The notes under the pieces are model-generated. The model was not told where the DNA came from, did not search any database, and saw only the letters and a list, made by a program, of their open reading frames with translations. A program made the translations under genes and the position numbers. This document shows positions 17,301-24,565 of a stretch of DNA of 64,000 nt, piece after piece. Numbering within the stretch: position 1 is the first letter of the stretch; each line of letters opens with the position of its first letter. This DNA comes from Clostridiales bacterium (GTDB lineage Bacteria; Bacillota; Clostridia; Christensenellales; Borkfalkiaceae): assembly GCA_015055945.1 (NCBI GenBank), contig SVHH01000004.1, positions 62,001-126,000 on the forward strand, in the 5' to 3' direction.

Positions 17301-18027
17301 AAGGGCAGGGGCTGACGTAGATATTTTCGTTATCAAAAATATAGGCGGCGTTTCAGAATCAGTTGACGCTTTCGCTAAGAAGATTAAAGATAGCCAAATC
17401 ATTTTCGTTCCCGGTGGCTTCTCTGGTGGCGACGAACCCGACGGCTCTGGTAAGTTTATTACCGCGTTCTTTAGAAATAAAGCGATTAAAGAAAACGTTA
17501 GCGATCTTTTAGACGTTAGACAAGGACTTATGGGCGGTATTTGTAACGGCTTCCAAGCGCTTATTAAACTCGGTTTAGTACCTTACGGTAAAATCACTGA
17601 TGAAATTACCGAAGATATGCCTACTCTTACCTTTAACACTATTGCGCGCCACCAATCAATGCTTGTTAGAACTAGAATTGCATCTAATAAGTCTCCTTGG
17701 CTTATGGATACTCAGGTTGGCGACGTTTACACCGTACCTATCTCTCACGGTGAAGGTAGATTTATCATAAAGGAAGACCTTTTAGAACAACTTATTGCAA
17801 ACGGTCAAGTTGCAACTCAATACGTAGATATGGCTGGCAAGCCCACTTACGATATTAAGTTCAACCCCAACAACTCAGTATACGCTATCGAAGGTATTAC
17901 TTCACCCGACGGTAGAGTATTCGGTAAAATGGGACACTCTGAAAGAACTGGCAACGGTTTATATAAGAACGTTTACGGCGAATATGATATTAAGATGTTT
18001 GCATCAGCAGTTAAATACTTCAAATAA
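14338..18027 (+). CDS. purL: phosphoribosylformylglycinamidine synthase, single-chain PurL
   Basis: This 1229-residue enzyme makes FGAM from FGAR, ATP and glutamine. It combines in one chain what Bacillus divides among PurS, PurL and PurQ. The N-terminal part is PurS-like, two AIR-synthetase-like halves follow (WSDHCRHTTF near 218, GGRTGRDGCGGATG near 440), and the C-terminal glutaminase begins near 965 (VPVFPGTNCEYD) with nucleophile Cys in GGICNGFQ near 1072 and histidine in SHGEGRF near 1137. The large single-chain form is found in some Clostridia. It is coupled to purD. Confidence 0.95.
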   Translation: MVYRIYVAKKAEFANEALAIMGEIENLLKIDGVTDLSVINRYDVEDIEKDLFEKCINAVFAEPQIDNAFYELPKADYIFAVEPLPGQFDQRADSAAQCIQLFSAGNRPVVKTAKVYAIKGVLSDEELAAIKKYVINPVECREADLGEKQTLAMEYTVPETVETLNGFNAKNAEELGVFLKEKGLAMDIDDLKFLQAYFISEQRDPTITEIKMIDTYWSDHCRHTTFLTTIEKAEFEDPLAEKLYQDYLDKRDELKRTKPINLMDLATIATRYHKATGALPKIDDSEEINACTVKIKVNVGGEEQDWLLLFKNETHNHPTEIEPFGGAATCIGGAIRDPLSGRSYVYAAMRVTGAGDPLKSLEETIKGKLPQRKIVTTAASGYSSYGNQIGLATGIVDEIYHEGYVAKRMEIGAVIAAAPAKNVRREVPAKGDVVILLGGRTGRDGCGGATGSSKSHNVESLSSCGAEVQKGNAPEERKLQRLFRNEEASRLIKRCNDFGAGGVSVAIGELADGLNIDLDKVPKKYDGLDGTELAISESQERMAVVVEQKDAARFMELATSENLEATIVATVTDDARLKMTWKGNTIVDISREFLNSNGAEKKTAVKVVKQKMAEKELPADFVDGIKALAADLNVCSKRGLSERFDSTIGAGTVLMPFGGKNQRTPIQAMVNKVSVENADTDTCSFMSWGYNPFVSEKSPLFGGYYAVIESVCKLIATGATFADTYLTFQEYFEKPNKDATRWGKPFSALLGAYKAQRDLKLSAIGGKDSMSGSFENIDVPPTLVSFAVTTDKLDRVLSPEFKQAGNKVLLLKAKTTDDGLIDSADLMENFRIIERLNNEKKINAIYTPSIGGVAEAVMKMAFGNDIGFKFCISEKEEIFGYNYGSFVLEVKDDLYIEKARLLGYTTEEKVIECAGAKVALDELLGVYEDKLESVFKCNNVKTDKGEIPEISYSATTWDYSPTKFAKPRVLVPVFPGTNCEYDTKKAFARAGADVDIFVIKNIGGVSESVDAFAKKIKDSQIIFVPGGFSGGDEPDGSGKFITAFFRNKAIKENVSDLLDVRQGLMGGICNGFQALIKLGLVPYGKITDEITEDMPTLTFNTIARHQSMLVRTRIASNKSPWLMDTQVGDVYTVPISHGEGRFIIKEDLLEQLIANGQVATQYVDMAGKPTYDIKFNPNNSVYAIEGITSPDGRVFGKMGHSERTGNGLYKNVYGEYDIKMFASAVKYFK

Positions 18028-18048
18028 TTAACTTTTAGGAGAAAGATT

Positions 18049-19722
18049 ATGGGTTTTAAAAGCGATATTGAGATTGCGCAAAGCGTAACTCCCGAACATA
18101 TCCTTAAAATTGCTAAACGCGCAGGCGTTGACGAAAAGTACGTTGAGCAGTACGGCAACACCAAGGCCAAAATCAGCCTTTCACTCTTAAGCGAGAGTGA
18201 AAGGAAAAACGGCAAACTCATTTTAGTAACGGCAATTACTCCCACGCCCGCGGGCGAAGGTAAAACGACCACTACTATCGGGCTTGCCGACGGCTTGAAA
18301 AGAATAGGTAAAAACGTTGTAGTTGCGCTCCGTGAACCTTCTTTAGGACCTGTTTTTGGTGTTAAAGGCGGTGCAGCGGGCGGCGGCTGGGCGCAAGTTA
18401 TCCCTATGGAAGATATTAACCTTCACTTTACTGGGGACTTTCACGCAATCGGTGCGGCAAATAACTTGCTTGCGGCTATGCTTGACAACCACATTTACCA
18501 AGGCAACGCGCTTGGCATTGACCCTAGAAAAATCACTTGGAAAAGATGTGTTGATATGAACGACCGTCAACTCCGTTTCGTTGTAGACGGGCTTGGCGGT
18601 AAGGTAAACGGCACGCCTAGAGAAGACGGTTACGATATAACCGTTGCTTCTGAAATTATGGCTGTGCTTTGCCTTGCATCATCTATTACCGACTTAAAAG
18701 AAAGATTATCAAAAATTATCGTTGGCTATACTTACGATGATAAACCCGTAACCGCTGGTCAACTCAACGCGCACGGCGCAATGACCGCACTCTTAAAAGA
18801 CGCAATAAAACCCAACCTTGTTCAAACTTTGGAAGGCACACCAGCGTTCGTTCACGGCGGACCGTTCGCTAATATTGCACACGGCTGCAACTCAGTTATT
18901 GCAACTAAGATGGCTTTAAAGATGGGGGACTATGCGGTTACCGAAGCAGGCTTTGGTGCTGACCTTGGTGCTGAAAAGTTCCTTGATATTAAGTGCCGAT
19001 TGTCTGGTTTAAAACCCGATGCAGTCGTTATCGTTGCAACCATCCGCGCACTTAAGATGCACGGCGGTTTAGCAAAAACCGAACTCGGCAACGAAGATTT
19101 AGTTGCGTTAGAGAAAGGCTTGCCTAATTTATTGCGCCACGTTCATAATATTAAGGACGTTTATAAACTTCCGTCAGTTGTTGCGGTTAACCGTTTCCCG
19201 ACCGATACAGATAAAGAAATTGAACTCGTTATCGCAAAATGCAAAGAACTCGGCGTAAACGTAGTTTTATCAACCGTTTGGGCTGAAGGCGGCAAGGGTG
19301 GCGAAGCGCTCGCTGAAGAAGTTGTTAAACTCTGCGAAAAGGAAAACGACTTTACTTTCAGTTATGATGAAAATGAAAGTATTAAGGAAAAAATCAACTC
19401 TATTGCAACCAAAATTTACGGTGGCGATGGCGTTGTGTTTACCCCCGAAGCAGAAAAACAAATTGCTAAACTCAACGAATTAGGCTTTGAAAAACTTCCC
19501 GTATGCGTTGCAAAAACTCAGTATTCGTTCTCTGACGATATGAAAAAACTCGGCGCACCCGAAGGCTTTAAGATAACCGTTCGTGCGTTAAAAGTTTCAG
19601 CAGGCGCAGGCTTTATCGTAGTGCTCACTGGCAACATTATGACGATGCCGGGGCTTCCCAAAGTACCCGCAGCGGAAAAGATTGACGTTGATGAAAACGG
19701 CGTAATTTCCGGCTTGTTCTAA
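18049..19722 (+). CDS. fhs: formate-tetrahydrofolate ligase
   Basis: This enzyme makes 10-formyl-THF from formate, THF and ATP, the one-carbon donor used by the PurN and AICARFT proteins of the same operon. The 557-residue length is standard. The P-loop [15 protein letters not shown] lies at about 64-78, followed by [19 protein letters not shown] and the C-terminal [12 protein letters not shown]. The ribosome binding site is AGGAG at 18036-18040. It is the last gene before a strong terminator, and its presence agrees with the ZTP riboswitch sensing folate shortage. Confidence 0.96.
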   Translation: MGFKSDIEIAQSVTPEHILKIAKRAGVDEKYVEQYGNTKAKISLSLLSESERKNGKLILVTAITPTPAGEGKTTTTIGLADGLKRIGKNVVVALREPSLGPVFGVKGGAAGGGWAQVIPMEDINLHFTGDFHAIGAANNLLAAMLDNHIYQGNALGIDPRKITWKRCVDMNDRQLRFVVDGLGGKVNGTPREDGYDITVASEIMAVLCLASSITDLKERLSKIIVGYTYDDKPVTAGQLNAHGAMTALLKDAIKPNLVQTLEGTPAFVHGGPFANIAHGCNSVIATKMALKMGDYAVTEAGFGADLGAEKFLDIKCRLSGLKPDAVVIVATIRALKMHGGLAKTELGNEDLVALEKGLPNLLRHVHNIKDVYKLPSVVAVNRFPTDTDKEIELVIAKCKELGVNVVLSTVWAEGGKGGEALAEEVVKLCEKENDFTFSYDENESIKEKINSIATKIYGGDGVVFTPEAEKQIAKLNELGFEKLPVCVAKTQYSFSDDMKKLGAPEGFKITVRALKVSAGAGFIVVLTGNIMTMPGLPKVPAAEKIDVDENGVISGLF

Positions 19723-19744
19723 ACATTATATATTATATATAATA

Positions 19745-19775
19745 AAAAAGGGCTACCCGAAAGGGCAGCCCTTTA
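19745..19775 (+). terminator. terminator of the purine operon
   Basis: AAAGGGCTACCC pairs with GGGCAGCCCTTT around a GAAA loop, 24 bases after the fhs stop. It also lies downstream of the convergent DUF6809 gene and can serve both directions. Confidence 0.85.
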
Positions 19776-19780
19776 ATAAT

Positions 19781-20056
19781 TTAAACATTGTCGCTTAATA
19801 TAGTAAAAAACAACGACAAAGCCTTATTAAAAGCATAAATATAAGTTTCTTTGTTGAATACGGCATTATCTTCAGCATTTATGCGTTCGAACTGTCTAAA
19901 TTGTTCTTGCTGTGTTTCAGTTAAACTGTCCCAAAATTTTGCGTGTTCTTCAAGTTCTTTATTTATGGTTGAATATGATTTATTGTTATGAGCTTCGGTT
20001 ACCTTTTCTATATCTTCTAAATCTTTATAAAACATATCTTCAATAACTTTTCTCAT
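19781..20056 (-). CDS. DUF6809-like small protein
   Basis: The 91-residue product is charged and mainly helical, beginning MRKVIEDMFYKDL and ending in a hydrophobic helix (YIYAFNKALSLFFTI). This resembles, from memory, the DUF6809 family of phage and Bacillota genomes, with unknown function. An upstream TTG at 20089 would add 11 residues. I chose the ATG at 20056 because AGGTG lies six bases before it. It diverges from an XRE-type regulator and its promoter carries a palindromic operator, so the regulator probably represses it. Confidence 0.65.
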   Translation of the reverse strand: MRKVIEDMFYKDLEDIEKVTEAHNNKSYSTINKELEEHAKFWDSLTETQQEQFRQFERINAEDNAVFNKETYIYAFNKALSLFFTILSDNV

Positions 20057-20071
20057 ATAACACCTATATAA

Positions 20072-20155
20072 TTCATTTTTTATGAACAAATAATATTATA
20101 GTTCATATTTTATGAATTGTCAAGTAAAATATATAAAAAGTTCATATAATATAAA
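20072..20155. promoter_or_regulatory. divergent control region with three operator-like palindromes
   Basis: A consensus minus-strand promoter has TTGACA (20123-20118), a 17-base spacer and TATAAT (20100-20095). The 15-bp palindrome TTCATATTTTATGAA (20102-20116) fills that spacer. A second site, TTCATTTTTTATGAA (20072-20086), lies just after the start point. A weaker relative (20141-20155) lies on the XRE gene side. The arrangement suggests repression of the DUF6809 gene and autoregulation of the XRE gene. Confidence 0.7.
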
Positions 20156-20221
20156 CTGTAAAAAGTTTCCGCGCCTTGTAAGCAAAGCGCAAACTTCTTG
20201 CATTATTAAAAAGGTGAGAAT

Positions 20222-20428
20222 ATGGAAATATTTGGTTTAAGAGTTAAACAAGAATTAAAACAACAAAACAAAAAGCAAGTAGAACTTGCAAAATATTTAA
20301 ATGTGCAAAAATCTACGTTGTCTGAGTGGTTAAATAACAACAATGAACCGCCTATGAAAGCGATAGTTGATATTGCCGTTTTCTTAAACGTTAGCACAGA
20401 TTATCTTTTAGGATTAGATAATAATTAA
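20222..20428 (+). CDS. XRE-family transcriptional regulator
   Basis: The 68-residue protein is a single Cro/CI-type helix-turn-helix domain. KQVELAKYLNVQKSTLSEWLNN at about 19-40 is the HTH with its recognition helix, followed by PPMKAIVDIAVFLNVSTDYLLGLD. The ribosome binding site is AAGGTGAG at 20210-20217. It diverges from the DUF6809 gene with palindromic sites between them. Such pairs occur in phages and small mobile units, but no other phage gene is here. Confidence 0.9.
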   Translation: MEIFGLRVKQELKQQNKKQVELAKYLNVQKSTLSEWLNNNNEPPMKAIVDIAVFLNVSTDYLLGLDNN

Positions 20429-20437
20429 AAAAACTTA

Positions 20438-20466
20438 AGGGTTGGTAAAGATACCAACCCTTTAAT
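20438..20466. terminator. bidirectional terminator after the XRE gene
   Basis: AAGGGTTGGTA pairs with TACCAACCCTT. T-rich sequence follows on the + side and TTAAGTTTTTTT on the minus side, so it can end both the XRE transcript and the minus-strand RNA described next. Confidence 0.8.
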
Positions 20467-20633
20467 TTCGTCTTTATTTAGTTTTTGTATACTGCGTCCA
20501 TCGTGGGCTTGCAGTTTCCCGAACTTGTCTACTTAACTTCGGGAGAAACGCAGTTCCTTTCTAACTTATTTCCGATTTGAAAGAATTTCTTTACACTCTT
20601 AACTTTCGGCTTTTAGCGTTTTTTGGTTTTCCC

Positions 20634-20684
20634 TTATTTTAAGTAAAGGTTCGGGTGCATCATTGATTGGGGATCTGTGTTCAT
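20634..20684 (-). CDS. 16-codon micro-ORF inside the candidate RNA
   Basis: A strong ribosome binding site TAGGAGG (20700-20694) precedes ATG 20684-20682, and the frame ends at TAA 20636-20634. The peptide would be MNTDPQSMMHPNLYLK. The ribosome binding site and start lie inside the GGTGCA/TGCACC hairpin, so translation could be gated by folding. It may be a chance match within an RNA gene. Confidence 0.3.
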   Translation of the reverse strand: MNTDPQSMMHPNLYLK

Positions 20685-20749
20685 GGGTGTGCACCTCCTA
20701 AAAGTATTTTCTTTTTTCCCACTCCTTATCGTTATTTCCACCTATATGG

Positions 20750-20776
20750 TAACATAGGGTATGGATATTGTCAATA
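20750..20776 (-). promoter_or_regulatory. candidate promoter of the minus-strand RNA
   Basis: On the minus strand TTGACA is followed after 17 bases by TACCAT, around 20773-20745. It points toward the structured RNA and micro-ORF. Confidence 0.45.
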
Positions 20777-20818
20777 TTTTTTTAAAAAATAAACTTAACA
20801 ATATTTTTAAAAACCCCC

Positions 20819-20848
20819 TTGACTGTATATCTAAAAATATAGTATAAT
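20819..20848 (+). promoter_or_regulatory. promoter of the ATP-grasp gene
   Basis: TTGACT (20819-20824) and TATAAT (20843-20848) are 18 bases apart. The expected start point near 20855 is only about five bases before the ATG at 20860, so the mRNA would be almost leaderless. Confidence 0.7.
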
Positions 20849-20859
20849 ATAAAGGTGTT

Positions 20860-21759
20860 ATGAAAGGCTTGATTATTGTAAACCCTTACGGCAGCGTTGC
20901 GCCCAGCGTGCACCATGCTCAAAGGATGAAAGAAGAACTTAATAAGCGCGGTGTGGAAGTTGAAATTATTTCCGACGGATTTTCACGCGTGGTGATCGAA
21001 GGCAAGTGCGCAAAAATCGACTTAGAAGCCCCCGACTTTGCCGTGTATTTAGATAAAGATAAATACCTTTCTGAAGTTTTAGAAAAAGGTGGGCTTAGAT
21101 TATTCAACAAGCACGACGCTGTTAGAATTTGTGATGACAAAGGTCAAACGTATATCAAACTTGCGGGCGCGGGCGTGCACTTCCCAAAAACTATTTTCGG
21201 CGCGCTTTGTTATCGCAAAGATTCGGCTATAAAAGAAGAATGGGCGGATAATATTGCCGCTGCTTTAGGTTACCCAGTTATTGTAAAAGAGAGTTTCGGC
21301 TCTATGGGGAAGGGTGTATACAAAGCGGATAATAGAGATGAACTTCTATCCATTATGGAAGAAGTTAAGTTGAAACCGCATTTATTCCAAGAATATATCG
21401 GCTATAAACCTGGCGTTGACGTGCGCGTTATCGTTATCGGCGGAAGGGCTGTTGCGTGTATGGAACGCGGTAATGAAAACGACTTCCGTTCAAACGTTGG
21501 TCAAGGCGGTAAGGGTAAGCAAATAATGTTACTTCCGCGTTTTAAGGAAGTTGCTGAAGGTTGCGCACATATATTAGGTCTTGATTATTGCGGTGTAGAT
21601 TTACTTTATACCGAAAGTGGCGAGCCTTACGTGTGCGAAGTAAACTCTAACGCGTTTATCGACGGTATCGAATCGGTTACCGGTATAAACGTTGCTGGTA
21701 TTTACGCTGACTATATCATTAAAACCGTTTTGGAAGAAAAGGCAAAGAAAAAGTATTAA
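20860..21759 (+). CDS. RimK-like ATP-grasp ligase
   Basis: The 299-residue protein has the RimK-type ATP-grasp fold, whose members join amino acids (often glutamate) to a carboxylate through an acyl phosphate. VIVKESFGSMGKGV near 144-157 is the ATP-binding glycine loop. FQEYIGYKPGVDVRVIVIGG near 185 and the C-terminal metal site CEVNSNAFIDGIE near 262 are typical. Its substrate cannot be told. It is transcribed alone, with a terminator after it. The promoter leaves almost no 5' leader, and the SD-like AAGG overlaps the likely start point. Confidence 0.85.
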   Translation: MKGLIIVNPYGSVAPSVHHAQRMKEELNKRGVEVEIISDGFSRVVIEGKCAKIDLEAPDFAVYLDKDKYLSEVLEKGGLRLFNKHDAVRICDDKGQTYIKLAGAGVHFPKTIFGALCYRKDSAIKEEWADNIAAALGYPVIVKESFGSMGKGVYKADNRDELLSIMEEVKLKPHLFQEYIGYKPGVDVRVIVIGGRAVACMERGNENDFRSNVGQGGKGKQIMLLPRFKEVAEGCAHILGLDYCGVDLLYTESGEPYVCEVNSNAFIDGIESVTGINVAGIYADYIIKTVLEEKAKKKY

Positions 21760-21781
21760 AATATAAATTTTAGTTAAAACT

Positions 21782-21812
21782 AAACGCATGGGTAACTTCC
21801 GTGCGTTTTTTT
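21782..21812 (+). terminator. terminator after the ATP-grasp gene
   Basis: AACGCATGG pairs with CCGTGCGTT (one T-G pair) around a short loop and is followed by seven Ts. Confidence 0.8.
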
Positions 21813-21851
21813 GTTTATTAAAAAAAATTTTTAAAAATTTGTCATAAACTC

Positions 21852-21879
21852 TTGACAAACTATTTTAAAAGAGTATAAT
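21852..21879 (+). promoter_or_regulatory. promoter of hsp20
   Basis: TTGACA (21852-21857) and TATAAT (21874-21879) are 16 bases apart, immediately upstream of the CIRCE operator. Confidence 0.8.
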
Positions 21880-21883
21880 AAAA

Positions 21884-21933
21884 TTAGCAGTCGGGGATAG
21901 AGAGTGCTAACACTCAACAAAATCGAGTGCTAA
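21884..21933 (+). promoter_or_regulatory. CIRCE operator(s) of hsp20
   Basis: TTAGCAGTC-N9-GAGTGCTAA at 21884-21910 is a CIRCE element with one mismatch. A second GAGTGCTAA at 21925-21933, with CACTC nine bases before it (21911-21915), forms an overlapping second site. HrcA, encoded in this window, is the known repressor for CIRCE. Confidence 0.85.
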
Positions 21934-21967
21934 AAATTAGAATATTATTAAAAAGGAGATATATATT

Positions 21968-22387
21968 ATGAGAAACTATTTATCAAGAAGAAATTCTAAC
22001 TTAGGCTTTAACTTTTTTGAAGACTTTGACGATTTTTTTAAGCCCGTGTTTTACGGTGTAAAAGACACCGCGATGAAAACCGATATCAAAAAAGTTGAAG
22101 GGGGTTACGAACTTGCTGTTGAAATGCCTGGCTTTGAAAAAAAAGATATTTCTTTGTCGCTTGAAAACGGTTATTTAAAAGTAGAAGCAACCCGCGAAGA
22201 AAAAGAAGAAGACAAAGACAACTTCGTTCGTAGAGAACGCTCTGTTTCTTACTCAAGGGCATACTTCGTTGGCGAAAACGTAACCGAAGAAGACGTAAAA
22301 GCCAAATACGCTAACGGAATTTTGGAACTTTTCGTGCCTAATACAGAAAAACAAATTCCACAAAAAAAGAATATTGAAATAGAATAA
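21968..22387 (+). CDS. small heat-shock protein Hsp20
   Basis: The 139-residue protein has an alpha-crystallin domain (about 36-128) with VEMPGFEKKDISLSLENG and the C-terminal strand ANGILELFVPN typical of the family. It holds unfolded proteins until DnaK can act. The ribosome binding site is AAGGAG at 21953-21958. It is a single-gene unit between CIRCE and a strong terminator. The short I-x-I-like tail is present as KQIPQKKNIEIE. Confidence 0.93.
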   Translation: MRNYLSRRNSNLGFNFFEDFDDFFKPVFYGVKDTAMKTDIKKVEGGYELAVEMPGFEKKDISLSLENGYLKVEATREEKEEDKDNFVRRERSVSYSRAYFVGENVTEEDVKAKYANGILELFVPNTEKQIPQKKNIEIE

Positions 22388-22415
22388 GAGTTCTATAAAT
22401 GTTTTTCCCCTCTAA

Positions 22416-22442
22416 AGCCCCGCCATTGTCGGCGGGGTTTTA
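22416..22442 (+). terminator. terminator after hsp20
   Basis: CCCCGCC (22418-22424) pairs with GGCGGGG (22431-22437), followed by TTTT. Confidence 0.9.
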
Positions 22443-22476
22443 ACTTTAGAAAGTTTATAAAAAACGCCGTTTTTGG

Positions 22477-22504
22477 TTGACAAATATTTACTTATGACTA
22501 TAAT
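22477..22504 (+). promoter_or_regulatory. promoter of htpG
   Basis: TTGACA (22477-22482) and TATAAT (22499-22504) are 16 bases apart. CIRCE follows directly. Confidence 0.8.
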
Positions 22505-22509
22505 ATATT

Positions 22510-22536
22510 TTAGCACTTGAAAGTAGAGAGTGCTAA
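22510..22536 (+). promoter_or_regulatory. CIRCE operator of htpG
   Basis: TTAGCACTT-N9-GAGTGCTAA, one base from the CIRCE consensus. It overlaps the expected transcription start, so HrcA should repress htpG. Confidence 0.9.
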
Positions 22537-22557
22537 TTACAATTTATGGAGAGAAAG

Positions 22558-24432
22558 ATGAAACAGTTTAAGACGGAATCAAAAAGAATTTTAGATCTGA
22601 TGATAAATTCAATCTACACTAATAAAGAAATTTTCTTGCGCGAACTAATATCTAACGCAAGTGATGCTATTGATAAGTTAAAGTTTATATCTTTAACAGA
22701 CACTTCGGTTATATCTAACTTTGAAATCAATATTTCAATGGATAAGGACGCTAAAACTTTAACCATTGAAGATAACGGTATCGGTATGACCGATAAAGAT
22801 TTAGAAAAAAACCTTGGTACTATTGCTGAGTCGGGCACGCTTAAGTTTAAGACGGAAAACGCACAAAAGACTGATAACGAACTTATCGGGCAATTCGGCG
22901 TTGGGTTTTATTCAGCGTTTATGGTTGCGGATAAAATTGAAGTTTATACTAAGGCTTACGGCGCGGAAAAAGGGTATAAGTGGGCTAGCAAAGGCGCAGA
23001 AGGTTACACTATAGAAGAAATTGAAAAGGATAGTTTAGGTAGTAAAATCGTTCTTTACTTAAAGGCTGATACTGAAGATTGTAAATATTCAGACTTTTTA
23101 GAAGAATATAAAATCAGTGCGCTTGTTAAAGAGTATTCTGATTATATCCGCTATCCTATCAAGATGGAAGTTACCCGTTCAAAGAGAAAGGAAGGTAGCC
23201 CTGACGATAAGCCCGAATATGAAAGTGTAACGCAAGTTGAAACCTTAAACAGTATGGTTCCGCTTTGGAAAAAGCCCAAGGCTGAAGTTACTGAAGAAAA
23301 CTTAAAATCTTTCTATAAAAACGAATTCCACGATTTTGACGACCCCTTAAAGTGCGTTTACGCTAAGATTGAAGGCACGGTTACTTACGACACATTGCTT
23401 TTCATCCCAAAGCGCGCACCTTACGATTATTATTCTAAAGATTATAAAAAGGGCGTAAAACTTTACTGCAACGGCGTTATGATTATGGAAAAGTGCGAAC
23501 AACTTATTCCCGACCATTTCGGTTTTGTAAAAGGCATCGTTGATTCAAGTGATTTATCACTCAACATCTCTCGTGAAATTTTGCAACAAGATAGACAAGT
23601 TAAGGCAATTGCTAACAGTTTAGAAAAGAAAATCACCGCGGAACTCAAGAAAATGCTTGAAGACGATAGGGAAAATTACGAAAAAATGTTCGCGGAATTC
23701 GGGCTTTCACTTAAGTTTGGCGTTTACGCGGGCTTTGGTATGAATAAGGACAAGTTAAAAGACTTCCTTATGTTCTACTCAAGCAAGAAAGAAAAACTCG
23801 TTACCCTTTCTGAATACGTTAAAGAAATGAAAGATGGTCAAGAAGAAATTTACTACGCTTGCGGTGAAAGTTATGAAAAGATTGCCGCCCTTCCGCAAAT
23901 TGAACTTGCAAAAGAAAAGGGTTATGAAATCTTGTTCTTCAAAGACGGCGTAGACGAATTCGTTGCAAAAATCTTAATCGATTATGATGGCAAAAAGTTT
24001 AAGTCTGTATCAGAAGCCGACTTTTCACTCGATAGTGATGATGAAAAGAAAGAATTAGACAAGAAGAACGAAGAACATAAAGGCTTGCTCAGCACAATTA
24101 AAGAAAGCCTTGGCGATAAGGTTAAAGAAGTGCGCTTAACGAGCAAACTCAAAACTTACCCCGTATGCTTAACTGCTGCTGGCGAAGTTTCTATCGAGAT
24201 GGAAAAAGTATTTAATTCTATGCCTGGTGCGGACGGTAAAATGAAAGCGGAAAAGATTTTAGAAATCAGTTCAACGCACAAAATTTTGGATACATTGTCA
24301 AAAGTTTATGACAAAACACCTGAAAAAATTGCAAATTACGCAACCGTTTTATACGAACAAGCAAGACTTTTAGAAGGCTTAAACATCGACGACGTAACTT
24401 CTTTCGTTACCGCGATGGGTGAAATCATTTAA
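22558..24432 (+). CDS. htpG: chaperone HtpG (Hsp90)
   Basis: HtpG is the bacterial Hsp90 ATPase. The 624-residue protein has the GHKL ATP site: ELISNASDA near 30, DNGIGMTDKDL near 75, and GQFGVGFYSAFMV near 113. The middle domain has the catalytic-loop stretch SLNISREILQQDRQ near 335. The first possible ATG at 22546 lies inside the ribosome binding site; GGAGAG then sits correctly before the ATG at 22558, so I use the latter. CIRCE control of htpG is less common than of dnaK or groE. Confidence 0.95.
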   Translation: MKQFKTESKRILDLMINSIYTNKEIFLRELISNASDAIDKLKFISLTDTSVISNFEINISMDKDAKTLTIEDNGIGMTDKDLEKNLGTIAESGTLKFKTENAQKTDNELIGQFGVGFYSAFMVADKIEVYTKAYGAEKGYKWASKGAEGYTIEEIEKDSLGSKIVLYLKADTEDCKYSDFLEEYKISALVKEYSDYIRYPIKMEVTRSKRKEGSPDDKPEYESVTQVETLNSMVPLWKKPKAEVTEENLKSFYKNEFHDFDDPLKCVYAKIEGTVTYDTLLFIPKRAPYDYYSKDYKKGVKLYCNGVMIMEKCEQLIPDHFGFVKGIVDSSDLSLNISREILQQDRQVKAIANSLEKKITAELKKMLEDDRENYEKMFAEFGLSLKFGVYAGFGMNKDKLKDFLMFYSSKKEKLVTLSEYVKEMKDGQEEIYYACGESYEKIAALPQIELAKEKGYEILFFKDGVDEFVAKILIDYDGKKFKSVSEADFSLDSDDEKKELDKKNEEHKGLLSTIKESLGDKVKEVRLTSKLKTYPVCLTAAGEVSIEMEKVFNSMPGADGKMKAEKILEISSTHKILDTLSKVYDKTPEKIANYATVLYEQARLLEGLNIDDVTSFVTAMGEII

Positions 24433-24452
24433 AATTCAATAAAAATTGACAA

Positions 24453-24492
24453 AAAATCCTTAAAAACACGCTTCGTTTTCAAGGATTTTTTA
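24453..24492 (+). terminator. terminator after htpG
   Basis: AAAATCCTT pairs with AAGGATTTT, with an inner AAAAC/GTTTT pairing and a T run. Confidence 0.75.
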
Positions 24493-24565
24493 AATTTATA
24501 TGATATACTTAAATATACAATTATGGAAAAATATTGAAATTTTTATTTAAGGAGCAACTAAAAAG

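Larger units (their letters stand above)
20434..20740 (-). ncRNA. candidate structured RNA of unknown class
   Basis: A minus-strand unit of about 300 nt runs from a TTGACA/TACCAT promoter to a terminator. Paired parts are visible: GGTGCA/TGCACC near 20695-20655; an outer stem ACTGCGT/ACGCAGT (about 20554 and 20497); and inside it GTTT.CTCCCGAA paired with TTCGGGAAAC. This fills the 431-bp gap between the XRE and ATP-grasp genes. I do not recognise the class; it does not match what I remember of 6S, SRP, tmRNA or RNase P. Confidence 0.45.

Noticed and set aside
22546-22557. htpG start at ATG 22546
   Set aside because: That ATG lies within the GGAGAG ribosome binding site of the ATG at 22558, which matches the family N-terminus.
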